Of a stretch of DNA of 64,000 nt, positions 24,514-32,374 are shown piece after piece. This DNA comes from Eubacterium sp. 1001713B170207_170306_E7 (GTDB lineage Bacteria > Bacillota > Clostridia > Eubacteriales > Eubacteriaceae). The position numbers were made by a program, and so were the translations under genes. Numbering within the stretch: position 1 is the stretch's first letter; each line of letters begins with the position of its first letter. The notes below the pieces were generated by a model. It ran no database searches, was not told the origin of the DNA, and worked only from the letters and a program-made list of their open reading frames with translations. The stretch spans positions 496,406 through 560,405 of the forward strand of contig NZ_JADMVE010000001.1 in the NCBI RefSeq assembly GCF_015547515.1. The letters are read 5' to 3'.

Positions 24514-25452
24514 TTACTCCCATCGCTCAAAGGCTTTGATCTTTTCGGTCAGGACTTTAATGTATTTTTCGCCGATGGCGCTCAAGCTGTGCTCGTTCCT
24601 GAGAATGTATCCGGCGTGGAGACGCTGGTCATTATCCAAAAGACGCACAGCCCTCACCTCGCTCATGTTGGAATGCATACGGTCAGCGTCGCTGTTGGTC
24701 AGGTCTGGACCAATGCTGAAGCAGTTTGTGCCGCGGACAAGGGCGATTTTGGAGCAGCGGTCAATGACATGAATGTTTTTATCCCAGATTTCATTGAACA
24801 GGATCTCCTCAGAGAAATGCAGCATGCTGTCCTCACCCTGGTCATAGGTTACAAAGGGGTATTCTTTGAGCATATCCAGTGTCAGGGAGGCATTGCCGCT
24901 CAGGGGGTGCTTTTTCCGCAGGAAAACATAGGTGGTGAGCTGACCCAGCTCGTAGAAGGTCAGATTGCTGGAATCCAGGAGCTTCTGCATGGTGTTGAGG
25001 TAGTGCTCGTTGATGCATAAAATGCCGAGCTCACTCCGTCTGGACGCCACATCGTGTATGACTTCATGTGTTGGGCATTCACGGATGGCGATGTCATAAT
25101 GCCTGAGCTCAAGGTCCCCGACGATCTGTATAAAGGACATGACCGAGAAGGGAAGCCGCTGGGTGGAAACGGAAAAACGCATGGGCAGGGTTTTCCGGTG
25201 CTTGTACCGCCTTTCAAGATATTCGCTTTGCTCCACAATATCCCTGGCGTGGTTTAGAAAGTCCTGTCCTTCAAAGGTAACCTCAATGCCACGATTATTT
25301 CGGCTGAAAATTGCGATGCCAAGCTGCTGCTCTACCTCGCGTACCGCTGTGGAAAGCGTTGACTGTGAGACAAAAAGAGACTTGGCGGCAGCAGAGATCG
25401 AGTGGTGCTTTGCGATCTCGACAATGTATTTCATGTTTTGCATAGAGATCAT
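24514..25452 (-). CDS. LysR-family transcriptional regulator
   Basis: Regulator of 312 residues. The N-terminal winged HTH reads MKYIVEIAKHHSISAAAKSLFVSQSTLS (key part SISAAAKSLFVSQ), followed by the usual linker helix and a two-lobed effector domain (about 95-300). It is transcribed away from the nitrogenase-like operon, sharing a 382-base intergenic region that also holds a cobalamin riboswitch. LysR proteins usually act on the divergent neighbour, so a second signal besides cobalamin probably controls that operon. The start at 25452 was preferred over the longer frame because AGGAAAGGA precedes it. Confidence 0.92.
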   Translation of the reverse strand: MISMQNMKYIVEIAKHHSISAAAKSLFVSQSTLSTAVREVEQQLGIAIFSRNNRGIEVTFEGQDFLNHARDIVEQSEYLERRYKHRKTLPMRFSVSTQRLPFSVMSFIQIVGDLELRHYDIAIRECPTHEVIHDVASRRSELGILCINEHYLNTMQKLLDSSNLTFYELGQLTTYVFLRKKHPLSGNASLTLDMLKEYPFVTYDQGEDSMLHFSEEILFNEIWDKNIHVIDRCSKIALVRGTNCFSIGPDLTNSDADRMHSNMSEVRAVRLLDNDQRLHAGYILRNEHSLSAIGEKYIKVLTEKIKAFERWE

Positions 25453-25486
25453 ATTGATACGATTCCTTTCCTCTGTTTTAAATATA

Positions 25487-25505
25487 CTATCAAAAAATAC
25501 GATAG
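25487..25505. promoter_or_regulatory. Inverted repeat, candidate LysR site
   Basis: CTATC and GATAG flank an A/T-rich 9-base centre, 35 bases upstream of the LysR start. Short arms make this tentative. Confidence 0.3.
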
Positions 25506-25537
25506 CTGGCAATCAAAAATTGAGTTAATTGCAGTGG

Positions 25538-25566
25538 TTGTGAATTATCAGATATCGTGATATAAT
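25538..25566 (+). promoter_or_regulatory. Promoter of nitrogenase-like operon
   Basis: TTGTGA (25538-25543), 17-base spacer, consensus TATAAT (25561-25566), directly upstream of the second cobalamin aptamer. Confidence 0.8.
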
Positions 25567-25581
25567 ATAGCAAAATTACAT

Positions 25582-25737
25582 AGAAGACTTGTTGTATGAA
25601 AACCGGTGAGAATCCGGTACGGTGCCGCCACTGTAAGGGGGAGCCGCTGTATGTTTTATCAACACTGGAGAGTATTCTCTGGGAAGTTGTTACAGCTGGC
25701 AATGAACCCAAGTCAGGATACTTCAACATTTCTTGTC
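25582..25737 (+). ncRNA. Cobalamin riboswitch 2
   Basis: The core GGTGAGAATCCGGTACGG, GCCGCCACTGTAA and GGGGGAGCC are in the right order, followed by CACTGG...CTGGGAAG and a variant B12 box AAGTCAGGATACTTC. The weakest part is the B12 box, which differs from the usual AGCCAGGAGAC. The terminator at 25787 gives a complete off-switch ahead of the NifH-like gene. Confidence 0.9.
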
Positions 25738-25786
25738 TATACCTAACCTAACGGATCATTGGGAGAGGGTGTTGCTTGTGTTGAGG

Positions 25787-25821
25787 AACTCTTCTGATGA
25801 ATCAGTCAGAAGAGTTTTTTT
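25787..25821 (+). terminator. Riboswitch expression-platform terminator 2
   Basis: AACTCTTCTGA (25787-25797) pairs perfectly with TCAGAAGAGTT (25805-25815), followed by a T-run, and ends 14 bases before the NifH-like start. Confidence 0.9.
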
Positions 25822-25834
25822 AATGGGAGAGATA

Positions 25835-26692
25835 ATGGAAAAGAGCAGTAAGAGAATCGCGTTTTATGGAAAGGGCGGCATTGGAAAGTCGACCATTGCG
25901 GCCAATGTTTCCGCCGCGTTCGCCAAAATGGGAAAAAGGGTGCTTCACATCGGCTGTGACCCCAAGTCCGATTCAACCCGGTGCCTGATGAGAAAGCGGA
26001 TTCCCACAGTCATTCAAAGGCTGAATGAAAAAGGGGAGCAGGTGACCATACAGGATATCCTGTTTATGGGTGAGACGGGTGTGGCGTGTGTGGAGGCCGG
26101 AGGGCCGGAGGCAGGCATTGGCTGCGCGGGAATGGGGATTGCTACGACCCTGGAGACTCTTGAAAAGTTAGGAATATTTGAAGAACGCTGGGATTTAATC
26201 ACCTATGATGTCTTAGGCGATGTGGTCTGCGGCGGGTTTTCAATGCCTATGAGAAAAAGGTGTGTGGATCAGGTATATATCGTCACCTCCTCTGAGCTGA
26301 TGTCGCTTTATGCCGCCAATAATATTATGAAGAGCATTGTACGGTATTCTGCTGGGGCGCAGCCATTGTTTGGCGGACTGATCCATAACCGGGCCCGGCC
26401 CGGTACCGACCATCAGGCGGTCGAGCGCTTTGGTGAACGGACAGGCAGCCTGATTACGGCCTCTGTCAGCCAAAGTGATACACTTCGGCTTGCCGACTAT
26501 CAGAAAACAACTGTTTTTGAACAGGACGAGGGTGAAGCACTGCAAAAAAGCTTTATGACACTGGCCAGAGCCATCGCCCGTCAGGAAGCCGGGACACTTC
26601 CGAAACCTCTTGCCGATGCGGAGATGGACAACCTGGGTAAAACACTCTATCAGCTCGAGAAGGAGAACCATCATGGACACAGCAACCATTGA
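25835..26692 (+). CDS. Nitrogenase-like reductase (NifH/BchL/CfbC superfamily)
   Basis: ATP-dependent electron donor of the nitrogenase iron-protein superfamily, 285 residues. It has the P-loop FYGKGGIGKST, switch I CDPKSDST, and the two cysteines that bridge the shared [4Fe-4S] cluster in a homodimer: GIGCAGMG and DVVCGGF. In true NifH the first reads GCAGRG; the Arg that is ADP-ribosylated and contacts the partner is Met here. That and the absence of other nif genes argue against N2 fixation. The start at 25835 follows GGGAGA. It lies behind a cobalamin riboswitch and overlaps the component-1 gene by 20 bases. Target of reduction unknown. Confidence 0.9.
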   Translation: MEKSSKRIAFYGKGGIGKSTIAANVSAAFAKMGKRVLHIGCDPKSDSTRCLMRKRIPTVIQRLNEKGEQVTIQDILFMGETGVACVEAGGPEAGIGCAGMGIATTLETLEKLGIFEERWDLITYDVLGDVVCGGFSMPMRKRCVDQVYIVTSSELMSLYAANNIMKSIVRYSAGAQPLFGGLIHNRARPGTDHQAVERFGERTGSLITASVSQSDTLRLADYQKTTVFEQDEGEALQKSFMTLARAIARQEAGTLPKPLADAEMDNLGKTLYQLEKENHHGHSNH

Positions 26693-28211
26693 GAAGGCAC
26701 AGCCAGGCATGGGAGATGAGGCGCTGTCCAGACTTCTTTTCCAAACCGGGGGTGTGCGTGTTCTGGCAGTAGGGCCGCCTGCCTGCCTCCGTATTCTTTA
26801 TTTCAGGGCAATGGAGAAGGAAGCGCTTTGCCGTCTGAGGCTCTGTCCAGTTTCCAGGCTGGAGTATACCCTTGGTAGCTACGCACACAGAGTCCGCGGG
26901 ATGATCGAGGAGCTTCTCATGACCCAGGGGACAAAAGGCGTGGTGCTCTATGTCTCCTGTCCAGATCTTTTGATACAGACCGATTTTGAGGCGCTGATAT
27001 CAGAAGCGGATAATCCTTATAATGTGCCGGTCGCTGTTTTCAGACGGGGTCCTATGGAAAAACGGAAGAAAAAGTCTGTGGAACGGCTTGAAGAAATCAT
27101 TCAGGGATTTGGACACGCTCAGGAAAACCACAAAGAAGGAAAAGAGGAGCGCCTCTGTCCGCTTCCGCCTCTGGCAGCAGATTACAGCGGCGCGCTGACT
27201 GCTTTTGAAGGGGACCACTCGATCTGCGCCTGTCTGGTAACAGGCGCGGGCTGTGCCTCCTGTCCACGGTCCATTGATGATTTCAGGGAACAGCCTTTCT
27301 GGTATTCAAGAATGAACGACCTCCAGGTGACACTTGGCTCGGCTGAGAGCATTGAGAAGGGCATAGATGCCGCCATGCAGGAGGACAAGAGACAGTCTGC
27401 GTTCATTGTAGGCACACCGCTGACTGCCATGACAGGCCTCGACGACAGCTCTTTTCCCACGCTTAACGAAAAAGTATTCATCCAGACCAACGGCTTTCAG
27501 GACGCCCTTGAGGGAACAAAGCAGGCGCTGTCCATTGCTTCAAGACAGCAGATGCGGCGTTGTGAGCTCACCCAAAAACAGATCAATCTTGTTGGGTATA
27601 CGCCCTTTGTTTTCGGAAATCAACGGCAGTTTGATGCGCTGGTGTGTGAGCTTGCCCGACTGGGATATGCTGTTTGCTGGCTGGGAGGCGGAAAGCGCGC
27701 CGAACTCAGAGACGCGCCCAAAGCACGGGTCAACTGGGTTATCTCGGCAGCGGGCCTTGAACTGGCGAAATGGATGGAGAAACAGTATGGCACGCCGTGG
27801 TTTTATCAGATGCCTGTCAGCGTGAGCGGCGTCAGGGCTGCCTGTCAAGCTCTGGAGAGCATAACTGGGGACGCCGTGTTCCAGACCCAGGATACAGCGC
27901 CGTTAAAACAGGAACTAAAAAACGCAGTGATGATAGGGGATCATGAGCTGAACCGCCAGATAAGTGTGGTGCTGAAAAATGAATTTAATGTGGAGTGCAC
28001 CATCGCCGAAAAGCTTCCTTTAGAGCTTGGCCTGGCCGGAGAAATGGATTATGTTGTCGCGGACCCTCTGTATTTTCAGTATCTTCCTGAAAACGCGGCG
28101 GTTCAGGTGCCCTTACCCTTCCCGGCCCTCAGCGGAAACCGTTATGTGAAGCGGGACTACTGTATTATCGGTCGAGAGGGCCGTCAGTATTTAAAACAGT
28201 TTTTTAAGTAA
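26673..28211 (+). CDS. Nitrogenase component 1-like oxidoreductase, single atypical subunit
   Basis: Catalytic partner of the NifH-like protein, 512 residues. There is one component-1 gene instead of a D/K pair. The first ~180 residues look like one cysteine-bearing lobe (VGPPACLRILYF with Cys38; LYVSCPDLL with Cys96; Cys53 and Cys58 between). From about residue 183 a second component-1-like start appears (CLVTGAGCASCPRSIDDF, Cys194 and Cys197, then QVTLGSAESIEKGI) and runs to the end. So one chain may carry parts of both D- and K-like roles. Residues 127-165 are a charged linker. AGGAGA precedes the ATG. No FeMo-cofactor assembly genes accompany it. Confidence 0.8.
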   Translation: MDTATIEKAQPGMGDEALSRLLFQTGGVRVLAVGPPACLRILYFRAMEKEALCRLRLCPVSRLEYTLGSYAHRVRGMIEELLMTQGTKGVVLYVSCPDLLIQTDFEALISEADNPYNVPVAVFRRGPMEKRKKKSVERLEEIIQGFGHAQENHKEGKEERLCPLPPLAADYSGALTAFEGDHSICACLVTGAGCASCPRSIDDFREQPFWYSRMNDLQVTLGSAESIEKGIDAAMQEDKRQSAFIVGTPLTAMTGLDDSSFPTLNEKVFIQTNGFQDALEGTKQALSIASRQQMRRCELTQKQINLVGYTPFVFGNQRQFDALVCELARLGYAVCWLGGGKRAELRDAPKARVNWVISAAGLELAKWMEKQYGTPWFYQMPVSVSGVRAACQALESITGDAVFQTQDTAPLKQELKNAVMIGDHELNRQISVVLKNEFNVECTIAEKLPLELGLAGEMDYVVADPLYFQYLPENAAVQVPLPFPALSGNRYVKRDYCIIGREGRQYLKQFFK

Positions 28212-28232
28212 TTAAAAATAAAGGAGTTTAAA

Positions 28233-29321
28233 ATGAAAAAAACATGGTTAAAAGCAGCAGGCCTGTGCCTGGCTGTCAGTTTGATTTTTGGAGGCTGTGC
28301 AAGCAGCGGAAAAACCGCGGAGAGTACCGACAAAGCTGTGGCGCGTGTCATAACCGATGAGGGCGGTAACCAGGTAGAGCTGCCGGAAAAGATCACCAAA
28401 GTGGCCATCACCCCGATTCCGTGGGCATCGGCTGTGTGGACGATTGACGGGGGAAGCGACAGAATTGTGTCCATTAACCCCAGCGCGATGGCCCAGTATA
28501 AAAAAAGCTTTATGACCAAGCTGGCGCCGGAATTTGCAGAGATTTCAACAGGAGAAATTTCCCAGGATTTTTCCATTAATATTGAAGAGCTCATGAAGCT
28601 TTCGCCAGAGGTAGCGTTTATCTGGAATGACCAGGAGGCTGAGGCCGAAAAGCTGAAGGCGGTTGGCATTACGCCTGTTATGTTAAACTACGCCGAAAAC
28701 CTTGAGAATCTGAAAAAGGATTTAACACTGGTGGGAAAGGTTCTGGATAAGGAGGATTTTACCCGGGAGCTCATCAATTACCACGACGATACCGAGATCT
28801 ATTTTACCAATAAAAAGGATCAGGCTGCTGCGGCAGATCAAAAGAGCGTCCTCTATCTGCAAAATAATAAGCTGAGCGTCGCAGGTTCCAAAAACATTAA
28901 TAACTACCTGCTTGAGCTGACAGGCGGCCGTAATGTTGCCGCAGGTTTGGAGAAGAAGTGGGCGGAAGTAAATATGGAACAGATTATGGAATGGAACCCT
29001 GAGATTATTTACCTCTCGAATTTTGACGACACCATGCCAGAGGACCTGTATGAAAACAAAATCGAGGGCCAGGACTGGAGCAATATCGACGCGGTCAAAA
29101 ACCACCGTGTTTACAAAACCCCGGTGGGGATTCTGCGCTGGGATGCCCCCTGTGTGGAAACGCCGCTGATGCTCAAGTGGATGGGCAGTATCCAGCAGCC
29201 GGAAATCTTCTCAGATTATGATATCCGAAGTGATATTAAGGATTTTTATAAAAAGTTTTTTGATTACAATTTAACCGATGAAGAGATTGACACCATTTAT
29301 AATGTGAAAGTAAACCAGTAA
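28233..29321 (+). CDS. FecB/BtuF-type ABC substrate-binding lipoprotein
   Basis: Solute receptor for metal chelates or corrinoids, 362 residues. The signal peptide ends in a lipobox with Cys22 (IFGGC). The mature domain is the periplasmic_binding_2 fold: the VITDEGGNQVELPEKITKVAI opening, then EELMKLSPEVAFIWND and WNPEIIYLSNFDD. It lies 21 bases behind the component-1 gene, and the permease follows 19 bases later. The family takes up siderophores, heme or cobalamin. Riboswitch control favours a corrinoid or another tetrapyrrole, by inference. Confidence 0.9.
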   Translation: MKKTWLKAAGLCLAVSLIFGGCASSGKTAESTDKAVARVITDEGGNQVELPEKITKVAITPIPWASAVWTIDGGSDRIVSINPSAMAQYKKSFMTKLAPEFAEISTGEISQDFSINIEELMKLSPEVAFIWNDQEAEAEKLKAVGITPVMLNYAENLENLKKDLTLVGKVLDKEDFTRELINYHDDTEIYFTNKKDQAAAADQKSVLYLQNNKLSVAGSKNINNYLLELTGGRNVAAGLEKKWAEVNMEQIMEWNPEIIYLSNFDDTMPEDLYENKIEGQDWSNIDAVKNHRVYKTPVGILRWDAPCVETPLMLKWMGSIQQPEIFSDYDIRSDIKDFYKKFFDYNLTDEEIDTIYNVKVNQ

Positions 29322-29340
29322 AATTTGAAGGGGAGAGAAT

Positions 29341-30378
29341 ATGAATACAGCGGGACTTAAAAAGAAAATCAACCAAAAATGTTATGCTGTTTTCGCTGGA
29401 CTGACCCTCATTTTGGTTTTATTCGGGCTTCTGGCCCTGTGTTTGGGGCGTTACTGGATACCCTTTCCAGATGTGCTTAAGGTGCTTCTGTCCAAAATTT
29501 TCCCGATTTCGGGAAGCTGGGATACCAACACAGAAAGTGTCGTTATGACCCTTCGGCTGCCGCGTGTAGCGGCAGCGATTCTGGTGGGCGGCTCTCTGGC
29601 TCTGTCCGGCGCGGTTTACCAGGGTGTTTTCCAAAATCCTTTGGTGGCGCCGGATCTGCTGGGGGTATCCTCCGGAGCCTGTATCGGCGCTGCCCTCGCC
29701 ATTCTTTTCAGCGTTGGCACCTTTGGTGTGCAGGTCGGTGCCTTTATCGGCGGCATTATCGCAGTTTTGATCACAACCGCTATTCCAAGGGTAATCAAAA
29801 ACAACTCCAATATGATGCTGGTGCTGGCAGGCATTATTGTTACAGGGCTCATGAACTCCATTATGGGAATCATCAAGTACATTGCCGACCCCGAGACACA
29901 GCTGGCGGAAATTACCTACTGGCAGATGGGCAGCATCGCAAAAGTTCTGCCAAACAGCCTTCTGATGATCTGTCCTGCGGTGCTGGTCTCTACATTGGTA
30001 TTGATGGCCATGCGGTGGCGGATCAATGTGCTGTCCCTCGGAGAGACAGAGGCCAAAAGCCTGGGGATCACCATTAAAACCACACGGATGATCGTGATTG
30101 TCTGCGCGACACTGCTGACAGCTTGCTCTGTCTGTATTTGCGGGACCATTGGCTGGGTTGGTCTGGTGGTGCCGCATCTCGGCAGGCTTTTGGTCGGGCC
30201 GGATAACATGAAGCTGCTGCCAGTTTCCTTTGTGGTCGGGGGGATTTTTCTGCTGGTGGTGGATACCATCGCCCGAACACTGACAAGCGCCGAGCTGCCC
30301 CTGAGCATTTTAACTGGGCTGATCGGTGCGCCCTTCTATTTCTACCTTCTAAAAAAACAAAGGATGAACCTCTCATGA
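29341..30378 (+). CDS. FecCD/BtuC-type ABC permease
   Basis: Membrane subunit of 345 residues with about ten helices, as in BtuC. Family motifs include LRLPRVAAAILVGGSLALSG, QNPLVAPDLLGVSSGA and the cytoplasmic coupling region GETEAKSLGI. The late GWVGLVVPHLGRLLVGPDN block is very typical. It probably forms a homodimer. The ATPase gene overlaps by 4 bases. It belongs to the cobalamin-controlled nitrogenase-like operon. Confidence 0.93.
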   Translation: MNTAGLKKKINQKCYAVFAGLTLILVLFGLLALCLGRYWIPFPDVLKVLLSKIFPISGSWDTNTESVVMTLRLPRVAAAILVGGSLALSGAVYQGVFQNPLVAPDLLGVSSGACIGAALAILFSVGTFGVQVGAFIGGIIAVLITTAIPRVIKNNSNMMLVLAGIIVTGLMNSIMGIIKYIADPETQLAEITYWQMGSIAKVLPNSLLMICPAVLVSTLVLMAMRWRINVLSLGETEAKSLGITIKTTRMIVIVCATLLTACSVCICGTIGWVGLVVPHLGRLLVGPDNMKLLPVSFVVGGIFLLVVDTIARTLTSAELPLSILTGLIGAPFYFYLLKKQRMNLS

Positions 30379-31148
30379 AGCTGGAAGTCAATAATCTCAG
30401 TTTTAAATATTTAAACAGCCGCGTTATCTTTGAACAAGTGAATTTTGAGCTTGAAAAAGGTCAGATACTGTCCATTTTAGGGCCGAACGGCGCAGGGAAA
30501 TCGACATTGCTGAACTGTATCGGAAATCTGATCACACCGCAGAAGGGAAAAATACGGCTGAATGGCGAGGATGTCGATAAAATGCCCCCCAAAAAGGTAG
30601 CCCAGAGAATTGGCTATGTGCCGCAGATACATGTTCCCACCTACGAGTACACCGTGAGGGAGTTTGTGGTCATGGGGCGAACGCCCTATCTTGGAAAGAC
30701 GCGTTCCCCGGGCGATACCGACTATGAGCAGGTAGAACGGGCCCTGGATATGGTTGGCATAACGCATCTCATTGAAAAGCCCTATACACAGATCAGCGGT
30801 GGCGAGCGACAGCTGGTAACCATTGCCAGAGCCATTGTACAGGAGCCGGATTTTATCCTCTTGGATGAGCCGACAGCTCACCTGGATTTTGGCAACCAGA
30901 TTAAGACCATGCGCCTTGTCAAAAAGCTGTCTGAAAATGGATTTGGTATTATCATGACAACCCATAATCCCGATCAGGTTTTTTATACTGGTGGGTTCGT
31001 TGCGCTATTAGACCGGCAAGGGAGACTGCACTGTGGAGAGCCGGAGCATATCCTCACTGAGCCGTCCCTTACACAGCTCTATCAGGAAAGAGTCTGTGTG
31101 TTTTATTCAGATGAGCTGAAACGCAGGGTGTGTATATCGGGAATTTAG
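30375..31148 (+). CDS. FecE/BtuD-type ABC ATP-binding protein
   Basis: ATPase of the importer, 257 residues: Walker A GPNGAGKST, Q-loop IGYVPQIHVPT, signature ISGGERQLV, Walker B FILLDEPTAHLDF and switch His in TTHNPDQ. Start codon ATGA overlaps the permease stop. It is the last gene of the operon; a strong terminator follows at 31174. Confidence 0.94.
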   Translation: MKLEVNNLSFKYLNSRVIFEQVNFELEKGQILSILGPNGAGKSTLLNCIGNLITPQKGKIRLNGEDVDKMPPKKVAQRIGYVPQIHVPTYEYTVREFVVMGRTPYLGKTRSPGDTDYEQVERALDMVGITHLIEKPYTQISGGERQLVTIARAIVQEPDFILLDEPTAHLDFGNQIKTMRLVKKLSENGFGIIMTTHNPDQVFYTGGFVALLDRQGRLHCGEPEHILTEPSLTQLYQERVCVFYSDELKRRVCISGI

Positions 31149-31173
31149 TGGAGGGAAAGCTTGTAAAACGTAA

Positions 31174-31217
31174 AAAACGCAGCGGGTACTTAGCGTCGTG
31201 TACCCGCTGCGTTTTTG
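31174..31217 (+). terminator. Bidirectional terminator between ABC operon and ArsR gene
   Basis: ACGCAGCGGGTAC pairs with GTACCCGCTGCGT; A-run on the left and T-run on the right serve both convergent genes. Confidence 0.9.
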
Positions 31218-31218
31218 T

Positions 31219-31512
31219 TTATTTAAACTGGCCCAGATATTCCTGGCTCATAGCCTCTGCCGCGGCAATCAGCGCTGCGGTGTTTTTTAAGGCGACGTGG
31301 TAGTGTGTCTGGACACCAACCTTTTCGCTTTCGATAATACCCGCTTCTTTCAATATTTTTAAGTGCTGGGAAAGATTGGGCTGGCTGAACTCAAGGTTTT
31401 CTTTCAGTTCACAGACACAATGGGGCTTATCCAGTAAAAATTTCACAATTTTCAAACGGATTGGGTGGCCCATTGCCTTTAATATTTTGACGGATAATGT
31501 TTCTATATCCAT
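31219..31512 (-). CDS. ArsR/SmtB-family metalloregulator-like repressor
   Basis: Winged-helix repressor of 97 residues. The recognition helix region reads CVCELKENLEFSQPNLSQHLKIL. The CVC pair at the start of that helix is the classical thiol site for arsenite or similar metals in ArsR proteins. It is divergent from the HdrA-N / DGC / GcvH cluster, and A/T-rich palindromes lie on both sides of the shared intergenic region. It therefore probably represses both itself and that cluster, relieved by a thiophilic metal(loid) or a thiol oxidant; the signal is inference. Confidence 0.92.
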   Translation of the reverse strand: MDIETLSVKILKAMGHPIRLKIVKFLLDKPHCVCELKENLEFSQPNLSQHLKILKEAGIIESEKVGVQTHYHVALKNTAALIAAAEAMSQEYLGQFK

Positions 31513-31550
31513 AATAAGCCTCTTTTCTATAATGATATAATTGATCTGTT

Positions 31551-31565
31551 ATATAATGATTATAT
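31551..31565. promoter_or_regulatory. Candidate ArsR operator, proximal to arsR
   Basis: ATATAAT, one base, ATTATAT: a perfect 7-1-7 palindrome 39 bases upstream of the ArsR start. It is made only of A/T, so chance is a concern. Confidence 0.4.
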
Positions 31566-31642
31566 AAGATGTCCGTTTAAAAAACAAGTGCCTTACCGGA
31601 TTAATAAAAGCGGAAATATCATTTTATTGGTCATAAAACCAC

Positions 31643-31671
31643 TTGACTTTCCCAAAGAAACGTAATATTAT
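31643..31671 (+). promoter_or_regulatory. Promoter of HdrA-N/DGC/GcvH cluster
   Basis: TTGACT (31643-31648), 17-base spacer, TATTAT (31666-31671). The palindrome at 31676 covers the expected transcription start. Confidence 0.75.
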
Positions 31672-31675
31672 AAAT

Positions 31676-31695
31676 ATATAATTAAATAATTATAT
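31676..31695. promoter_or_regulatory. Candidate ArsR operator over cluster start site
   Basis: ATATAATTA and TAATTATAT are exact reverse complements with a two-base centre. The half-site matches the palindrome at 31551, and the position just after the -10 box is ideal for repression. Confidence 0.5.
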
Positions 31696-31709
31696 AAAGA
31701 GGTGCTAAT

Positions 31710-32081
31710 ATGAGAGGAGAACGACCAGGATTTATCATGTGTGTGTGCACAGGAAAATGTCCAGGATTCCAGGCGATGGATATATGGGATTTTATTAATC
31801 AAGTGCGTGTAGAGCTGCCGGTAGAGTATGCCCTCATTCATCCGCAGCTGTGTGAGGAGGATGGAGACCGTTTTTGGGCAGATTTTTTAAAAACGAACCG
31901 AAAGCTTGTGATTGGCGCCTGTGCGCCGAATATGCAGCGCAAAATGTTTAAAGAGGCCTTTAAGGAGGCTGGGCTCGATATCGAAAAGGACGCGGTTATG
32001 CTGGATATTCGCAATATGACAAATGAGCAGGCCTTTGAAAAAGTTGAAAAAGCGCTCGAAGCCATGGGGCTGGAGGTTTAA
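31710..32081 (+). CDS. HdrA N-terminal domain-like protein
   Basis: Small protein of 123 residues resembling the N-terminal ~130 residues of heterodisulfide reductase HdrA. Cysteines come early (CVCTGKC at about 11-17) and in the middle (PQLCEED), followed by the HdrA-like segment VIGACAPNMQRKMFKEAFKEAGLD and the DIRNMTNEQAF block that matches 'NIREQ..' in HdrA. The large flavin domain of HdrA is absent. It starts with ATG after GAGGTG, and the ferredoxin gene follows after 2 bases. It likely forms an electron-transfer module with that ferredoxin; the partner dehydrogenase is not obvious. Confidence 0.7.
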   Translation: MRGERPGFIMCVCTGKCPGFQAMDIWDFINQVRVELPVEYALIHPQLCEEDGDRFWADFLKTNRKLVIGACAPNMQRKMFKEAFKEAGLDIEKDAVMLDIRNMTNEQAFEKVEKALEAMGLEV

Positions 32082-32083
32082 GG

Positions 32084-32374
32084 ATGAATGATACAACATT
32101 TATGGGAGTGGAACGAAATCGGATTGACTGGTCGCCCCGCATTGATTACAGCAAATGCAACGATTGTATGGACTGCATGGACTTCTGCCCGCATCAGGTA
32201 TTTGAAAAACAGGAGGAGAGCGTCCATCAGCTGGCGGTAAAAAATCCGGACAACTGCGTGGTCTTTTGCCGCGCCTGCGGAAAGACCTGTGGCCCGGACG
32301 CCATCATATTTCCAGATAAGGCAGCGACAATCCAGGCCATAAAAGCCATGCGCAGGGAGGATAAGAAATCATGA
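32084..32374 (+). CDS. 4Fe-4S ferredoxin-type protein
   Basis: Protein of 96 residues with one standard cluster motif (CNDCMDCMDFCP, about residues 25-36) and a second, irregular one (CVVFCRACGKTCGPDAIIFP, about 61-80) that still supplies four cysteines. So it may carry two [4Fe-4S] clusters. It is translated in a tight run: 2 bases after the HdrA-N-like gene and overlapping the DGC-GcvH fusion by 4 bases. This suggests that electrons pass between the HdrA-like protein and the lipoyl carrier, which is inference. Confidence 0.88.
   Translation: MNDTTFMGVERNRIDWSPRIDYSKCNDCMDCMDFCPHQVFEKQEESVHQLAVKNPDNCVVFCRACGKTCGPDAIIFPDKAATIQAIKAMRREDKKS

Noticed and set aside
25733-25834. N-terminal extension of the NifH-like protein from TTG 25733
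   Set aside because: It crosses the terminator of the riboswitch, and the family starts near the P-loop.
25835-28211. Nitrogen fixation genes (nifH plus nifD/K)
   Set aside because: Only one component-1 gene, GCAGMG in place of GCAGRG, no nifE/N/B/V or PII genes, and cobalamin-riboswitch control. A nitrogenase-like reductase is the better call.
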